Positions 1-9,395 of a DNA stretch of 37,747 bases are shown in pieces. The notes beneath the pieces were generated by a model that was not told where the DNA came from, searched no databases, and worked only from the letters and a program-made list of their open reading frames with translations. Every line of letters begins with the position of its first letter. Position 1 is the stretch's first letter. The position numbers were made by a program, and so were the translations under genes. The DNA is from Planctomycetota bacterium (GTDB taxonomy: Bacteria; Planctomycetota; MHYJ01; WSZJ01). Location: assembly GCA_016190145.1 (NCBI GenBank), contig JACPRD010000158.1, positions 1 to 37,747 of the forward strand, given 5' to 3'.

Positions 1-519
1 CTCGGAGCACCTCTGTCTCACGGCGTTGGCTTTCACTCCCATTGCCGCTCCCGTCTGCTTCGCGCTCTTCTCCTCGAAGTAATGCGCGCGGATGACTTCG
101 CGCTGGCGCGGCGGGAGAAGCAGGATCGCCGGGCCGAGATCGCAGATCTCGATCCCCTCCGGCACGATGTCAGAAGGATCGTCCGGAACTGATGCGGCCG
201 GCTCGGCTTCAGGGAGACCGAAGACGACGATCGCGGCGGTCCGGCGCTTCTTCAGGATCCCGAACCAGACGCGATGAGCAAGACACGTCACGAACGGGGC
301 GGGTTTGCGGATTCGTGTGCCACGGCGGACCGCTTCCAGGCACTGGAGGACGGTGTCGGAGACGGCGTCCTCGAGATCCTCGCTCCTCAAACCGCGCTTA
401 TGAAAGAAGCGGCGAAGGAACGCGCTCCGATCCTGGAGAAATTCCTCAGGGTGTGGGGGCTGTTGGCTGCTGGCTGTTGGCTGTTGAACTCCGTTCCCGA
501 CCACTATGGGCTGTGACAT
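1..519 (-). CDS. ECF-type RNA polymerase sigma factor, 3' end cut by window edge
   Basis: Reading the minus strand gives 173 codons that run off the left edge. Residues about 25-90 look like sigma region 2 (helical, with FLRRFFHKRGL and a block ending LAHRVWFGILKKRR). Residues about 130-173 are a clear sigma region 4 helix-turn-helix: LPPRQREVIRAHYFEEKSAK followed by GAAMGVKANAVRQR. Such proteins direct RNA polymerase to a small set of promoters. I prefer the ATG at 519 because GGAGG lies four bases upstream; an in-frame ATG at 531 is also possible. The N-terminal tail is Gln/Pro/Ser-rich and is encoded by a heptamer repeat, so it is probably disordered. No anti-sigma gene is visible, and the target is unknown. 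The family call is secure; the start is less so. Confidence 0.85.
   Translation of the reverse strand, partial: MSQPIVVGNGVQQPTASSQQPPHPEEFLQDRSAFLRRFFHKRGLRSEDLEDAVSDTVLQCLEAVRRGTRIRKPAPFVTCLAHRVWFGILKKRRTAAIVVFGLPEAEPAASVPDDPSDIVPEGIEICDLGPAILLLPPRQREVIRAHYFEEKSAKQTGAAMGVKANAVRQRCSE
458..485. repeat. Heptanucleotide tandem repeat, four copies of GGCTGTT
   Basis: On the plus strand there are four consecutive 7-bp units, GGCTGTT, GGCTGCT, GGCTGTT and GGCTGTT. They lie inside the 5' part of the sigma-factor gene, just after its start codon. A 7-bp unit is not a multiple of three, so gain or loss of a unit would shift the reading frame. Confidence 0.85.
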
Positions 520-589
520 ACCGCCTCCCATCTTGAAAATCTGAAGCTTCCCACATAGGCCAGCGTCTCCCCCGTTGCGTCCTCATACT

Positions 590-1054
590 CTATGTGGCTC
601 CGTCGCAGAAAACGCCACGGAAAATCCGGATTTCAATGCCGGGCACCGCACCTTCCCGAAGCCTGCCCTCCCGGCACCAGACTCCGGCCACCCTCAGTCC
701 GCAGGCCCTCCCCGCCGTGCCAAGGGCGGCGTCGTGTGTCGCCAGGACCAGCTCTGCGTCGTTCTCCTCGCACCACAACAGCGCCGTCGCCAGGTGAATC
801 GCATCGAGCGTGCCGAGGGCCGTGGGAAATGGCTGCGGTGCACGATCGAGAACGACAGCCGTCACGTCTACGACCTCCACGGACCGGAACACCTCGAACA
901 CCCGCAGGCGTGCAACGGCGAGTCCCCCGACTTCTTCCAGCGTCTCGAGAACGCGGATCCCGCGGACACGGCGGCCGTCGACGGGATGCTCGACGCCATC
1001 CGTGCCCGTCGCACCTGAGGGCCGGCGTCCGCGGTCCCCGCGCCGGCGGTCCAA
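590..1054 (-). pseudogene. VapC-like PIN-domain toxin, 5'-truncated remnant
   Basis: The minus-strand frame contains a convincing C-terminal half of a PIN-domain ribonuclease: TLDAIHLATALLW, then ELVLATHDAALGTAGRACGL, then LRVAGV. The preceding stretch (VARLRVFEVFRSVEVVDVT) also fits the family. The first part of a VapC, with the N-terminal catalytic aspartate in a DTSAL-type motif, is missing. The only start is a TTG at 1054 lying inside a heptamer repeat, and the first 30 residues resemble no toxin. The frame also runs about 30 residues past the usual end. No VapB-like antitoxin lies upstream; that side is the alpha-2-macroglobulin gene. I read it as a decayed, inactive toxin gene. An active orphan is possible but unlikely. 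Confidence 0.6.
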
Positions 1055-1080
1055 CGCCGAACTCCGAACGCCGAACCCCG
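1053..1080. repeat. Heptanucleotide tandem repeat, four copies of AACNCCG
   Basis: Four 7-bp units on the plus strand (AACGCCG, AACTCCG, AACGCCG, AACCCCG) lie between the 3' end of the alpha-2-macroglobulin gene and the vapC remnant. Unit length and copy number match the GGCTGTT array about 570 bp away, but the sequence differs. Confidence 0.75.
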
Positions 1081-1100
1081 CCGGGCTTCCGGCCCCGGCT

Positions 1101-4100
1101 CTATTTCTTCGTCCGCTCCACCTCCACCCCCTGCTGCTGCTTCCTCACGTTCTTCCCGTAGTTCTCTTCCATCGCGTCGTTCGCCTTGTTGAGCTCGTCG
1201 TCGAGAACTTCCTTCTGCTGCTCGGTTAGGTTCTTGAGCTCCTGGCTCGAGGGCTTGGGCGGCGGCTGGAGGCCGATGGCGGCCTGGCCGCGGAACATCG
1301 CGACGTGGCCGTCCTTCTCGGCGACCACGACCGCGAGGCCGCGCACGCCGTGGGTCTCCCAGATGCCGCGGAGGTCGGTCTTGTCGCTGGCGATCTTCTG
1401 GTCCTGCGTGCCGAAGATCGTGACCTTGACGCCTTCGGCGAACCCGCCGCCCGCGACGTCGGCAACGTTGACGCGGACGGTGCCGGTGGCTTCCTCCTGC
1501 ACGGACATGGAGAGGTTCGAGCGGAGGATGAGGCCGCTCGCGAAGAAGTCGCCCGCCTTGACGCCGACGAGGTACGCGCCCGCTTCCTTGAGCTCCAGCG
1601 TGAACTTCTGCTTCTCGCGGCGGCGGGCGTTCGGGTGGTCGAGCGTGTAGGTCTTCTCGAAGACGGGCCGGATGCCGGCGACCTCGATCGTGGACGGATC
1701 GGCGATGTTCTTGCGGCGAAGCGCCAGCATCGTGAGATCCACCTTATAGGCCCGGACGTGCGCCTCGGCGACGCCCGCGTACTCCAGCTCCAGCTCCGCC
1801 GCCTTCGAAAGCGGCGCGATCGTCACCTCCTGCACCACCAGCGCCTCGCGTTCGAGGAACGAAATCGACCGCACGGCGTCCGGGCTCTTGTCCTTCACCT
1901 TCTTGTAATTCTCCAGCGCCTTGTCCAGCTCGCCCTTCGCGTGGAAAATCTGCGCCTTCATCAGCACCGCCTGCGTCCGGATCACCTCCGGGCCCGGGTT
2001 CGCCTTGATCCCGTAGTCGTGCGTCTCGAGCCGGTCGCACATCACGAGCGCCTCCGCGAACTTCTTCTGCGCGAAGAACGCGAACGCCTGCGTGTAGTCG
2101 AACGTATCGAGGAAGCGGCTCTTCGGGAACCGCGCCGCCGCCGCGCGGGCGGAGACTTCGGCTGCCTCGTGACTGCCGGCCTCGAGGTAGGCGCTGCAGA
2201 GGGACAGCATGACGCGGTCGCCCTCGGTGTCCGCGGGGAACCACGCGAGGTAACGCTCGAGCGTCGCGGCCGACTCGGCCAGGATCTCGGCGCGCGTCAG
2301 CATCTTCGGATCCTTTTCCGCCGGATCGCGGTGCTTTTTGGCGCGCGAGTAGAGCCGCTGCCCGAAGCCGAACACCATCTCGCGGTTGAGCGCAGAATCC
2401 GGGTACTCGGACAGGAACGTCTTCATCCAGCTCACGGCGTCCTTCAGGCGCCCCAGATCTTCCAGCGCGCCCGCGAGACCCGCTTCCTGCAGGAAGTACG
2501 CGTCGCACGTCCCGCTGTGGACCTGCATGGCGCGCTCGTGCTCGTTCATGGCGGCGTAGGCGCGGCCGACGGCGCGGATCTTGTCGAACGGCACGACTTC
2601 GCCGGGAGCCTTTTCCTTCAGGACTTCGAAGTAGCGGACGACGGTCTCGTGCTCCTGGAGCTCGATCGCCGAGTACGCGAGGTGCCGGGCCGCGACGATC
2701 ATCGGGGCGTCGAGGAGCGTGCCCTTGTCGAAGAGCGGCAGGAGCGTTTCGCGCGCCTGCTTCCACATCTTCTTGTCGGCGTAGACGGCGCCGGCGCCGA
2801 AGCGTTCTCCGTGGGTCATCTGCCAGCCGTCGCGGAAGGCCGCGCCGGGAGCGAGGACTTCGACGTCGGGATAGGCGCCGGGCGCGTCGGCGTAGGCGGC
2901 CACGACGACGGTCTGCTTGCGCTCGGCCTCGGACTGCGGGGGCAGGAGGATCCGGAGCGCGGAGGCTTCGGACCGGAGGCCCGTCGCCTGCGGCAACTCG
3001 ACCAGGGTGTACCCGATCGTCGGCCCGGGGATCGTCAGCTCGTACGTGATCGCGGACGCGTTCCCGGCCGCCACCTTCGCCATCGAAGGGTTCTCGACCG
3101 GTTCCTTCACGGCGACTGCGGAAGCGGCCACCGCGCGTCCCTCGACGAGCAGCGTCGGCCAGCCCGCGGTCCGTTTGACCGCCACCTTCACCGCCGCTTC
3201 CGGCGCAACACCCGTCTCGCGCCACGCGAGGACGAAGAACGTGCCCGTCCCGACCGGTTCGATCACGCCCTGCGTGGCCGCGACCTCGCCGAAACCCTTC
3301 ACGGACTGCCCGTCGACCTTCACCTCGGTCACCTGGCTCTTCTCCGTCACCGACTGCATCGCGAGGGCGAGCGCCGCGCGCTCGAACGCCGTGCGCGGCC
3401 GCCGGGCGAGGAGCCAGGCGCGGGATTTGGTGAGGAGGGCGTTCGTGGCATCGATTTCCGCGATGGCGAACGCCGCGAGGGCGGTCGTCGCGTAGTGCGT
3501 GGCGGCCGTGTCGGGCGAGCCCGCCGCCGCCGACTCCCAGTGGTCGTCCTTCGCGGCCTTCGCCAGCCGGTCGAGCGCCGCCTTTGCCTCGTCCGTCTTG
3601 CCTGCCGCCTTGAGCGCGAGTGCGACGCACGCGAGCGCCCGGGCCGAAAGCCCGTCCGCCCCGCGCCACAGCCGGTGCACGTACCCGTACTCCGCCTTCC
3701 CGCCGCGCGCGAGCGCGAACAGGATCAGCGCCTTGACGTCGTCCGTCGTCGCCTGCGCGAACCGCGCCTTGAGCATCGCCGGGTCGGGCTCGATGTCGAA
3801 TTCCGCCGCCTTGGCTTCCGCCGCCGCGAGGTACACGAGGACCGGCCACGACACGTCGAGGGCCGCCGCGTCCTGCGCCCCGAACCTCCAGAGCGCCGCG
3901 AACTCCGCCACCGCGCGCTTCGTCGCGTCCGTCTTCTCGTACCGGTGCCGCGCAATGCGGGCGATGAGCCGCGCCGCCTGGTCCGAAGCGGGCGTCAGTG
4001 GATCCTCGCCCTCCGCGAGGCTCTCGAGCAGCGCCGCCGGGCCCGTTGCGACCCGGACGCGCGTCCTGCCTTCTCCCTCGAGCTTGACTTCCACGCGCGC

Positions 4101-7100
4101 CGCGTACGCGCCGCCCAGCTCGTTCGCCGTCGACGGTCCTTTCGAGCGCATCGCGCAAGCGAAGTCCCGCTTCACGCCGTCCAGCCGGAACGCCGCGGCC
4201 GGCGCCGCCGTCCATTCGAACGTCTTCTCGAGCGTCGAGCGCGCCGGGATCTTGACCTGCGCTTCCACGGCGTCGAATCCGACCGCCGCCGTGACTTCCT
4301 GTCCGGTCCAGTTCGTGAGGAGCACCGTCGCGGAAGTCTTCTCGCCCTCGACCGCGCTCTCCGGCAGCCGCACCACGGCCGTCACGGGCCCGCGGGTCTT
4401 GATCTTTGCGGAGTTCGTGGCGATGGCGTTCGTGGCGTCCCAGGCCCACGCCTGCACGGTGAGATCGGTGCGGTCGTGGGGCAGTTTGAAGCGGAAGGTC
4501 GCGACACCCGAGGCGTCGGCCTCCGCGACCGCGAAGATCTCGGGCACGCGCTCGGCGATCCAGGCCCCTCGGCTGGAGCCGCCGCCGCGGGCGACGAGGT
4601 TGCGCCTGCCGCCGAAGCGGCCGCCGTACTGGCCGCCTCCGCCGCCGCCGGTCCCCACCTTGTCCTCGGCCCGTGAATCGCCCCTGGCCTTCTCGAAGCT
4701 CTCCAAGTCCCTCTCCATCATCACGCTCTGCGACTCGTTATGGTCGAGCTGCTCGAGCCGCGCGAGGGCCTCGAGGAGCGCCGGGTCGATCTGCTGCGTC
4801 GCCCACGCGAACGCCGTGGCGGCGGACGAATCGCCCGCGAAATACGGCCCGACCCGCGACGGGTGGAACGCGCCCGCGTCGATCCCGACTGAGAGCCACT
4901 CCGACGCCCGCAGCAGCACCTCGCTGCCGGGTCTCGCGGTCACCTTGACCACCGCTTCCTCGCCCGGCCGGTATTCCTTCTTCCCGGGCTCGACCTTGAC
5001 CTCCGGCCATTTCGTCCGGAAATCCCGCACGTCGGCGTGGAACTTGTTTCCCTGCATGATCATGACGGTGACGGTGAAGTCGCGCGTCGTGGCGGGCGGC
5101 GCGTTCAGTTTCACCGCGGTCCGGCCCTTGTCGAGCGTCACGGCGAGCACCTGTTCGATGCGCTCGCCTTCGAGCGTCACGAACGCGAGGCCCTTGTCGA
5201 GCCGCGACAGAACGGACAACTCAATCGGCTTCCCGGCCTCGAATTCGTCCGCCGTCGAGAGAAGCCTCAGCTTGCGCTCCTCCTTGTCGTCCACGGCCTG
5301 CACCGCCGTCTGCGCCCGGGTCGGGATTCCGTCCGCGTCGCGCATCGTCACGGACACGGTGTGGATGCCGCCATCCTTCGCGGTGAACGTGAAGCGGCCC
5401 TTGCCGTCCCTGTCGGTCGCGACGTCGCCGGCCGCGACCGCGACGCGCGAGCCGTCCTCCGCGGTCCGGACCACGGCCCACTTGAAGGTCCCGGCGAACG
5501 CCGACTCGTCGGCACGCTTCGCCGTGAACACGATCGCCTTCGCGTCGCCCGCCACGAGCGGTTCCGTGACGCGCGACTCCGCTTCGAACACGATCCCCAC
5601 CCCGCGGGGCAGGAGCGGCACGTGGACCTGGTGGGTCCGTCCCTCGTGCATCACCGCGAACGTCGCGGCGCCGCGGTAGTAGCGATCCGTTTCTCGAAGC
5701 GCGACCGTAAACGTCCCGTCGGCGCCCGTCATCGCGTCCTTCCAGTCCTCGTCGGCCGCCGTCAGGATCCGGATGGCGCGCCCCGGCATCGGCCGGTCCC
5801 ACGCGTCGCGCAGCACGGCCGTCACGTCGACGTCGTCCCCCACGAACCTCGGGCCGTCGTCCAGCAGCGACTCGACCCACGACTGCCGCCCCTCCGGACC
5901 GCCGATCATCACCTGCGCCTGCCCTACCAGCTTCTCCTGCGGCTTCGACTTCTCGAACACCTGAATCCGGATCTGCCCGCTCAGCCCCTTGAGGACCGTG
6001 AACGCCGCCCCCGCCGTCCCGAACTTCGACGGCGTCACGTCGGCCTCGAAGAATTCGATCCCGTGCGCCGTCGCCGCGGACAACCGGTACGTCTTGTCTT
6101 TCGGCACGAAGTACGCTCCGTCCCCGGCGTCGCGGAAAATCAGCCGCACCCGCAATTCGTCTCCCGGCGCGACGATCGAACGGTCCGTAAGAAGAAGCGC
6201 TCCCGGCTGCCGCTCGGGCGCCACGGCCAGCCCGCCGACGTTCAGGTCGCGGAACGCCAGGTGCCCGCCCGACTCGACCAGGAACGAAAGCGCCGCCGCG
6301 CGCGTCTCCGGCGTCCACCCCTTGAGGTGCTTCCCGTCCGCCGCCGTCCGGATCGTCACGTTCTCCACCCGCTCGCCCGTCCGCTGGTTCTGCACGATCA
6401 CCGTCGCGCCCGCGCGCCCCGCCCGAGCGATCATCGCGAGGTCGCTCACCACCACCACCGTCTTCGCCTCGAGCACCCCCGCCGACGCCCAGACCACGTA
6501 GGCCCCCGGCTCCTTCTTCGGCAGCTCGACGTCGAGCTTCATCTCCTTGAAGCGCCGGAAGTCCTTCACCGGCACCTCCCACTCCTTGTCCGGCGCGATG
6601 ATCGACACCTCGAGCGACTCGAGCCCGCCCGTGGACGCCTTCTTCTCGAAGTAGTCCTTCAGGTCCAGCGACCAGTAGCGCATCTTGACCGTCTCGACGT
6701 TTCGCACCGTCAGCTTCACGACCGGCGTTTCGACGCCGTTGAAAACGCGCTCCGCCTGCATCGCCAGCGCCTTGTCCTGCAGCTTCCGGAGCAGCTGCTG
6801 CGCCTGCGGGTTCCAACTCCCGCCGACCTTCGGCAGCTCCTTCATCGCGGTTTCGAAATCGTCCAGCTCCGCCGCCATCAGCTCAGCCGCCGAAAACCGC
6901 GCCTGGTGCCCCTCGTCGTGCGCCGGATACTTCGCCGCCGTCTTCATCCACGCCTCGACCGCTTCCTTGAACTTCTTCTCCTCCTTCAAGGTCGCCCCGA
7001 CCCTGTACGACATCGACGCCGCGCGGCCGTCCGTCGGATGCAGCGCCGTGAACTCCTGTGCCGCCGCCCGCGCCGCCGCCCAGTCCTTGCGCGCGAACGC

Positions 7101-8279
7101 CCGCTGCGCCCCCTCGAACCTCACGTCCGCGATCTGCTGCCGCACCTCGGGCCAGCGCGGACTGTCCGGGAACCTCTTCAGGAAATCCTCGAGCGTCGCG
7201 ATCGCCTTCGCGTCGTCGAAGTCCGCTCGGTGCAGCCAGGCGACCCTGAGCAGCGCCTCGGGCGCGCGCTCGTCCTTCGCGTTGGCGTTCACGAACGCCG
7301 TCAGCTCCGCGCGCGCGTCGTCGCGCAGCTCCTCGTACTGGGAGAGCGCGATGCCCGCCAGGTAGCCCGCCTTCGGGCCCCACTCGCTCGCCGCGAATTC
7401 CTTCGCCACCCGCCGCAGAAGCGGCAGCCCGCGGCGCAATTCCTCGAGGTCCGACGTCCCGCCCTGCTCGTTCACGTGCAGCAGCGCCGCGCTGTAGAGG
7501 GCTTCGGGCGCTCTTTTGGAAGCGGCCGCCTCGGCCGCGACGCGCAGCCACGCCTTCTTCGCGTCGAACGCCCTTCCCGTGTCGCGGAACCCCGTCCCCT
7601 GCGCGAACAGCACTTCGTCGAGCTTCGCCGATTTCGGGTACTTCTCGAGGAACTCACGGCAGGTTTTGAGCAGCTGCCCGCGGTCCATGCCGCCCTTGAG
7701 CTCGCACGCGATCACGTCCGCGCGCACGCCCTCCTCGTCCGCCGCGAGCGCCTCCAGCTCCAGCGCCTTCACGAGCAGATTTCGCGCCGCCTGGAAATTC
7801 GCCACGAACGTCGGGTCCTTCGGGTCCTTCGGGTTCAGGAACTCGCGCCCCGCGTCGACATAGACCATCGCGATCTTCTTCCGCCGCTCCGCCCCCGTCA
7901 GCGCCGCGACCTGCGCGTCGTAGATCTGCGCCGCCAGCGCGAACTCCTTCTTCGCCGACAGCACGTCCCCCTTCTTGAAGATTGCCTTCATCCGGAGCCC
8001 GCTCGCCGGGTGCTCTTTCACCAGCCGATCGAGCGTCGCGATCGCCGCGTCGTGGTTTTTCGCGTTCTGCTGCGCCGTCGCGATCATGTAGAGGATCTCG
8101 TCCTGCCCTTCCTTCGCGGCCGCGAGCGCCTGGCCGAGAAGCTGTTCAGCCTTCGCCCAGTCGCGGTCCTTGAGCGCGGCCTCACCCTGGGACCGCGCGT
8201 CGGTCGCGGGCAGGTCGGCGTTGACGAGGCAGAACGTGGCGAGAAGGGCGGCGAGAAGGGCGAATCGGCGGGACTTCAT
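1101..8279 (-). CDS. Giant secreted TPR / alpha-2-macroglobulin-like protein
   Basis: The product has 2392 residues. It opens with a signal peptide (MKSRRF, then a hydrophobic ALLAALLATFCLV stretch). Residues about 30-480 are tetratricopeptide repeats. The middle (about 510-1700) has beta-rich macroglobulin-type domains, with the recognisable alpha-2-macroglobulin segment FRFKLPHDRTDLTVQAWAWD near 1260-1280. A glycine-rich linker near 1205-1235 precedes it and may correspond to a bait region. Further TPRs fill about 1870-2150, and the C terminus is Lys/Glu/Gln-rich. Where family members carry the CxEQ thioester, this protein reads PASDQAARL (near 1425), so covalent trapping is unlikely. Bacterial relatives are periplasmic protease traps, usually next to PBP1C; none is here. 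GGAGG seven bases before the ATG supports the start. It is probably an envelope protein; its target is unknown. Confidence 0.88.
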   Translation of the reverse strand: MKSRRFALLAALLATFCLVNADLPATDARSQGEAALKDRDWAKAEQLLGQALAAAKEGQDEILYMIATAQQNAKNHDAAIATLDRLVKEHPASGLRMKAIFKKGDVLSAKKEFALAAQIYDAQVAALTGAERRKKIAMVYVDAGREFLNPKDPKDPTFVANFQAARNLLVKALELEALAADEEGVRADVIACELKGGMDRGQLLKTCREFLEKYPKSAKLDEVLFAQGTGFRDTGRAFDAKKAWLRVAAEAAASKRAPEALYSAALLHVNEQGGTSDLEELRRGLPLLRRVAKEFAASEWGPKAGYLAGIALSQYEELRDDARAELTAFVNANAKDERAPEALLRVAWLHRADFDDAKAIATLEDFLKRFPDSPRWPEVRQQIADVRFEGAQRAFARKDWAAARAAAQEFTALHPTDGRAASMSYRVGATLKEEKKFKEAVEAWMKTAAKYPAHDEGHQARFSAAELMAAELDDFETAMKELPKVGGSWNPQAQQLLRKLQDKALAMQAERVFNGVETPVVKLTVRNVETVKMRYWSLDLKDYFEKKASTGGLESLEVSIIAPDKEWEVPVKDFRRFKEMKLDVELPKKEPGAYVVWASAGVLEAKTVVVVSDLAMIARAGRAGATVIVQNQRTGERVENVTIRTAADGKHLKGWTPETRAAALSFLVESGGHLAFRDLNVGGLAVAPERQPGALLLTDRSIVAPGDELRVRLIFRDAGDGAYFVPKDKTYRLSAATAHGIEFFEADVTPSKFGTAGAAFTVLKGLSGQIRIQVFEKSKPQEKLVGQAQVMIGGPEGRQSWVESLLDDGPRFVGDDVDVTAVLRDAWDRPMPGRAIRILTAADEDWKDAMTGADGTFTVALRETDRYYRGAATFAVMHEGRTHQVHVPLLPRGVGIVFEAESRVTEPLVAGDAKAIVFTAKRADESAFAGTFKWAVVRTAEDGSRVAVAAGDVATDRDGKGRFTFTAKDGGIHTVSVTMRDADGIPTRAQTAVQAVDDKEERKLRLLSTADEFEAGKPIELSVLSRLDKGLAFVTLEGERIEQVLAVTLDKGRTAVKLNAPPATTRDFTVTVMIMQGNKFHADVRDFRTKWPEVKVEPGKKEYRPGEEAVVKVTARPGSEVLLRASEWLSVGIDAGAFHPSRVGPYFAGDSSAATAFAWATQQIDPALLEALARLEQLDHNESQSVMMERDLESFEKARGDSRAEDKVGTGGGGGGQYGGRFGGRRNLVARGGGSSRGAWIAERVPEIFAVAEADASGVATFRFKLPHDRTDLTVQAWAWDATNAIATNSAKIKTRGPVTAVVRLPESAVEGEKTSATVLLTNWTGQEVTAAVGFDAVEAQVKIPARSTLEKTFEWTAAPAAAFRLDGVKRDFACAMRSKGPSTANELGGAYAARVEVKLEGEGRTRVRVATGPAALLESLAEGEDPLTPASDQAARLIARIARHRYEKTDATKRAVAEFAALWRFGAQDAAALDVSWPVLVYLAAAEAKAAEFDIEPDPAMLKARFAQATTDDVKALILFALARGGKAEYGYVHRLWRGADGLSARALACVALALKAAGKTDEAKAALDRLAKAAKDDHWESAAAGSPDTAATHYATTALAAFAIAEIDATNALLTKSRAWLLARRPRTAFERAALALAMQSVTEKSQVTEVKVDGQSVKGFGEVAATQGVIEPVGTGTFFVLAWRETGVAPEAAVKVAVKRTAGWPTLLVEGRAVAASAVAVKEPVENPSMAKVAAGNASAITYELTIPGPTIGYTLVELPQATGLRSEASALRILLPPQSEAERKQTVVVAAYADAPGAYPDVEVLAPGAAFRDGWQMTHGERFGAGAVYADKKMWKQARETLLPLFDKGTLLDAPMIVAARHLAYSAIELQEHETVVRYFEVLKEKAPGEVVPFDKIRAVGRAYAAMNEHERAMQVHSGTCDAYFLQEAGLAGALEDLGRLKDAVSWMKTFLSEYPDSALNREMVFGFGQRLYSRAKKHRDPAEKDPKMLTRAEILAESAATLERYLAWFPADTEGDRVMLSLCSAYLEAGSHEAAEVSARAAAARFPKSRFLDTFDYTQAFAFFAQKKFAEALVMCDRLETHDYGIKANPGPEVIRTQAVLMKAQIFHAKGELDKALENYKKVKDKSPDAVRSISFLEREALVVQEVTIAPLSKAAELELEYAGVAEAHVRAYKVDLTMLALRRKNIADPSTIEVAGIRPVFEKTYTLDHPNARRREKQKFTLELKEAGAYLVGVKAGDFFASGLILRSNLSMSVQEEATGTVRVNVADVAGGGFAEGVKVTIFGTQDQKIASDKTDLRGIWETHGVRGLAVVVAEKDGHVAMFRGQAAIGLQPPPKPSSQELKNLTEQQKEVLDDELNKANDAMEENYGKNVRKQQQGVEVERTKK

Positions 8280-8390
8280 GGCAGGACCTCCGTTGGGGCG
8301 TTCGATGAAGACACGATGGGCCGGGCATTATGACGCATGAAATGCCGGGAAGGTTCACACGATTACGTGGAAGGGCAGGGCGAAAGGACG

Positions 8391-8534
8391 GGGGGAAAGG
8401 GCGGGAGGGCGAAAGGGTCGCCATGCGCGGGAAATACCGCATCGGAGTGCCGGTGCTCCGCTGGAACCGGAATCCCGTCGGCGCACCGCCGCAGCGCTCC
8501 TTCGCCCTTCCGCCCTCTCGCCCTTTCGCCCCTT
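8391..8534. repeat. Imperfect inverted repeat built of GGGCGARA octamers
   Basis: The left arm (8391-8422) and the reverse complement of the right arm (8499-8534) both read as runs of 8-bp units close to GGGCGAAA or GGGCGAGA, with about four units in the right arm. The central segment contains the near-palindrome GGAGTGCCGGTGCTCC at 8444-8459. The element fills most of the 258-bp spacer between the Dph6-like gene and the alpha-2-macroglobulin gene, both on the minus strand. It could fold into a large hairpin after the Dph6-like gene, or be a non-autonomous mobile element. No target-site duplication was seen. Confidence 0.6.
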
Positions 8535-8537
8535 CCT

Positions 8538-9215
8538 CTATATACATGCCGGCAGCACATCGGCGAACCGGAACCCATCCCGGGTCACGAGCTCCCCGAC
8601 CCGGACCGGCACCGGCCCCGAGAACATGGGCCCGGCGGTGCAGAACGTGTGGAATTCCCCATTCTCCCCGCACGGATCGACCGAGGAGGGAAGCTCGCGG
8701 AGAAGCGCCTCTTCGAATTCCCGCCCCGCCAGCGCCGGATCGCACTGCCGCGGGTCGACGCAGGTGATCACCGCGCGCAGTCCCGCGGCCAGCATTTCGC
8801 GGGCGAGCCGCGGCGTATCGGCGCGCGTGCCCCAGATCGGGAAGAGCGGATCGACGCCGGTCCCGCGGAGCTTCTCGATGCGGTACGCGCGGACATCTTC
8901 GAGGAAGAGGTCTCCGAAAGCGACGTGGGTGACTCCCTCGGCGCGTGCCCGGGCGACGGCGGCGCCCATGCGCTCCTCGTAGACGCCGTTCGGGCACGGG
9001 TAAGGGATGGAGACGGTGCGAAGCGGCAGGCCCGCGGCGCGCGCCTGCGCCTCGACGAGTTCGCGCCGGACGGCGTGCATCGCGACGCGATCGAAGGCTT
9101 CGTTCACGGTGGTCAGGAGGCCGGCGACCTCCACTTCCCCGCGTTTCCGGAGGACGTGCAGCGTCCACGCGCTGTCCTTCCCGCTGCTCCATGCCACGAG
9201 CGCTTTCGGCCTCAC
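8538..9215 (-). CDS. Dph6-like PP-loop ATPase (diphthine-ammonia ligase family)
   Basis: The 225-residue protein begins with an ATP-pyrophosphatase P-loop, AWSSGKDSAW (residues 8-17). It carries the family's later motifs, including PYPCPNGVYEERM, HVAFGDLFLEDVRAYR and FPIWGTRADT. In archaea and eukaryotes Dph6 makes the final amide of diphthamide on elongation factor 2; bacteria lack that modification, so the substrate here is unknown. The start is GTG at 9215 with GGAGG four bases upstream. The gene is divergent from a btuFCD-like importer across 180 bp, which may hint at a link with the imported cofactor, but this is inference. The fold and family are secure; the function is not. Confidence 0.85.
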   Translation of the reverse strand: MRPKALVAWSSGKDSAWTLHVLRKRGEVEVAGLLTTVNEAFDRVAMHAVRRELVEAQARAAGLPLRTVSIPYPCPNGVYEERMGAAVARARAEGVTHVAFGDLFLEDVRAYRIEKLRGTGVDPLFPIWGTRADTPRLAREMLAAGLRAVITCVDPRQCDPALAGREFEEALLRELPSSVDPCGENGEFHTFCTAGPMFSGPVPVRVGELVTRDGFRFADVLPACI

Positions 9216-9395
9216 TCACCCTCCGGTTTCGGGAACCGTCCTTGCCTGTGCGGGGCGAAAGTGTAACAGTTGCCGTTGCCCGCGCGAGCCGGCATGCATC
9301 GGCGGCCGGACCTCGCTCGTTTCGTTCGCCCCGGCCGTTCGCCGCCCGCCGTCTCTCACGCGCACCGAAATCAAAGGAGCCTCAGCCTTCCCGGC

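Noticed and set aside
1305..8333. Very long plus-strand open frames opposite the alpha-2-macroglobulin gene
   Set aside because: They are Arg/Pro/Leu-rich antisense shadows of a GC-rich gene with no recognisable domains or ribosome sites.
9216..9395. Cobalamin riboswitch before the BtuF-like gene
   Set aside because: No B12-box consensus and no convincing conserved core could be found in the 180-bp spacer.
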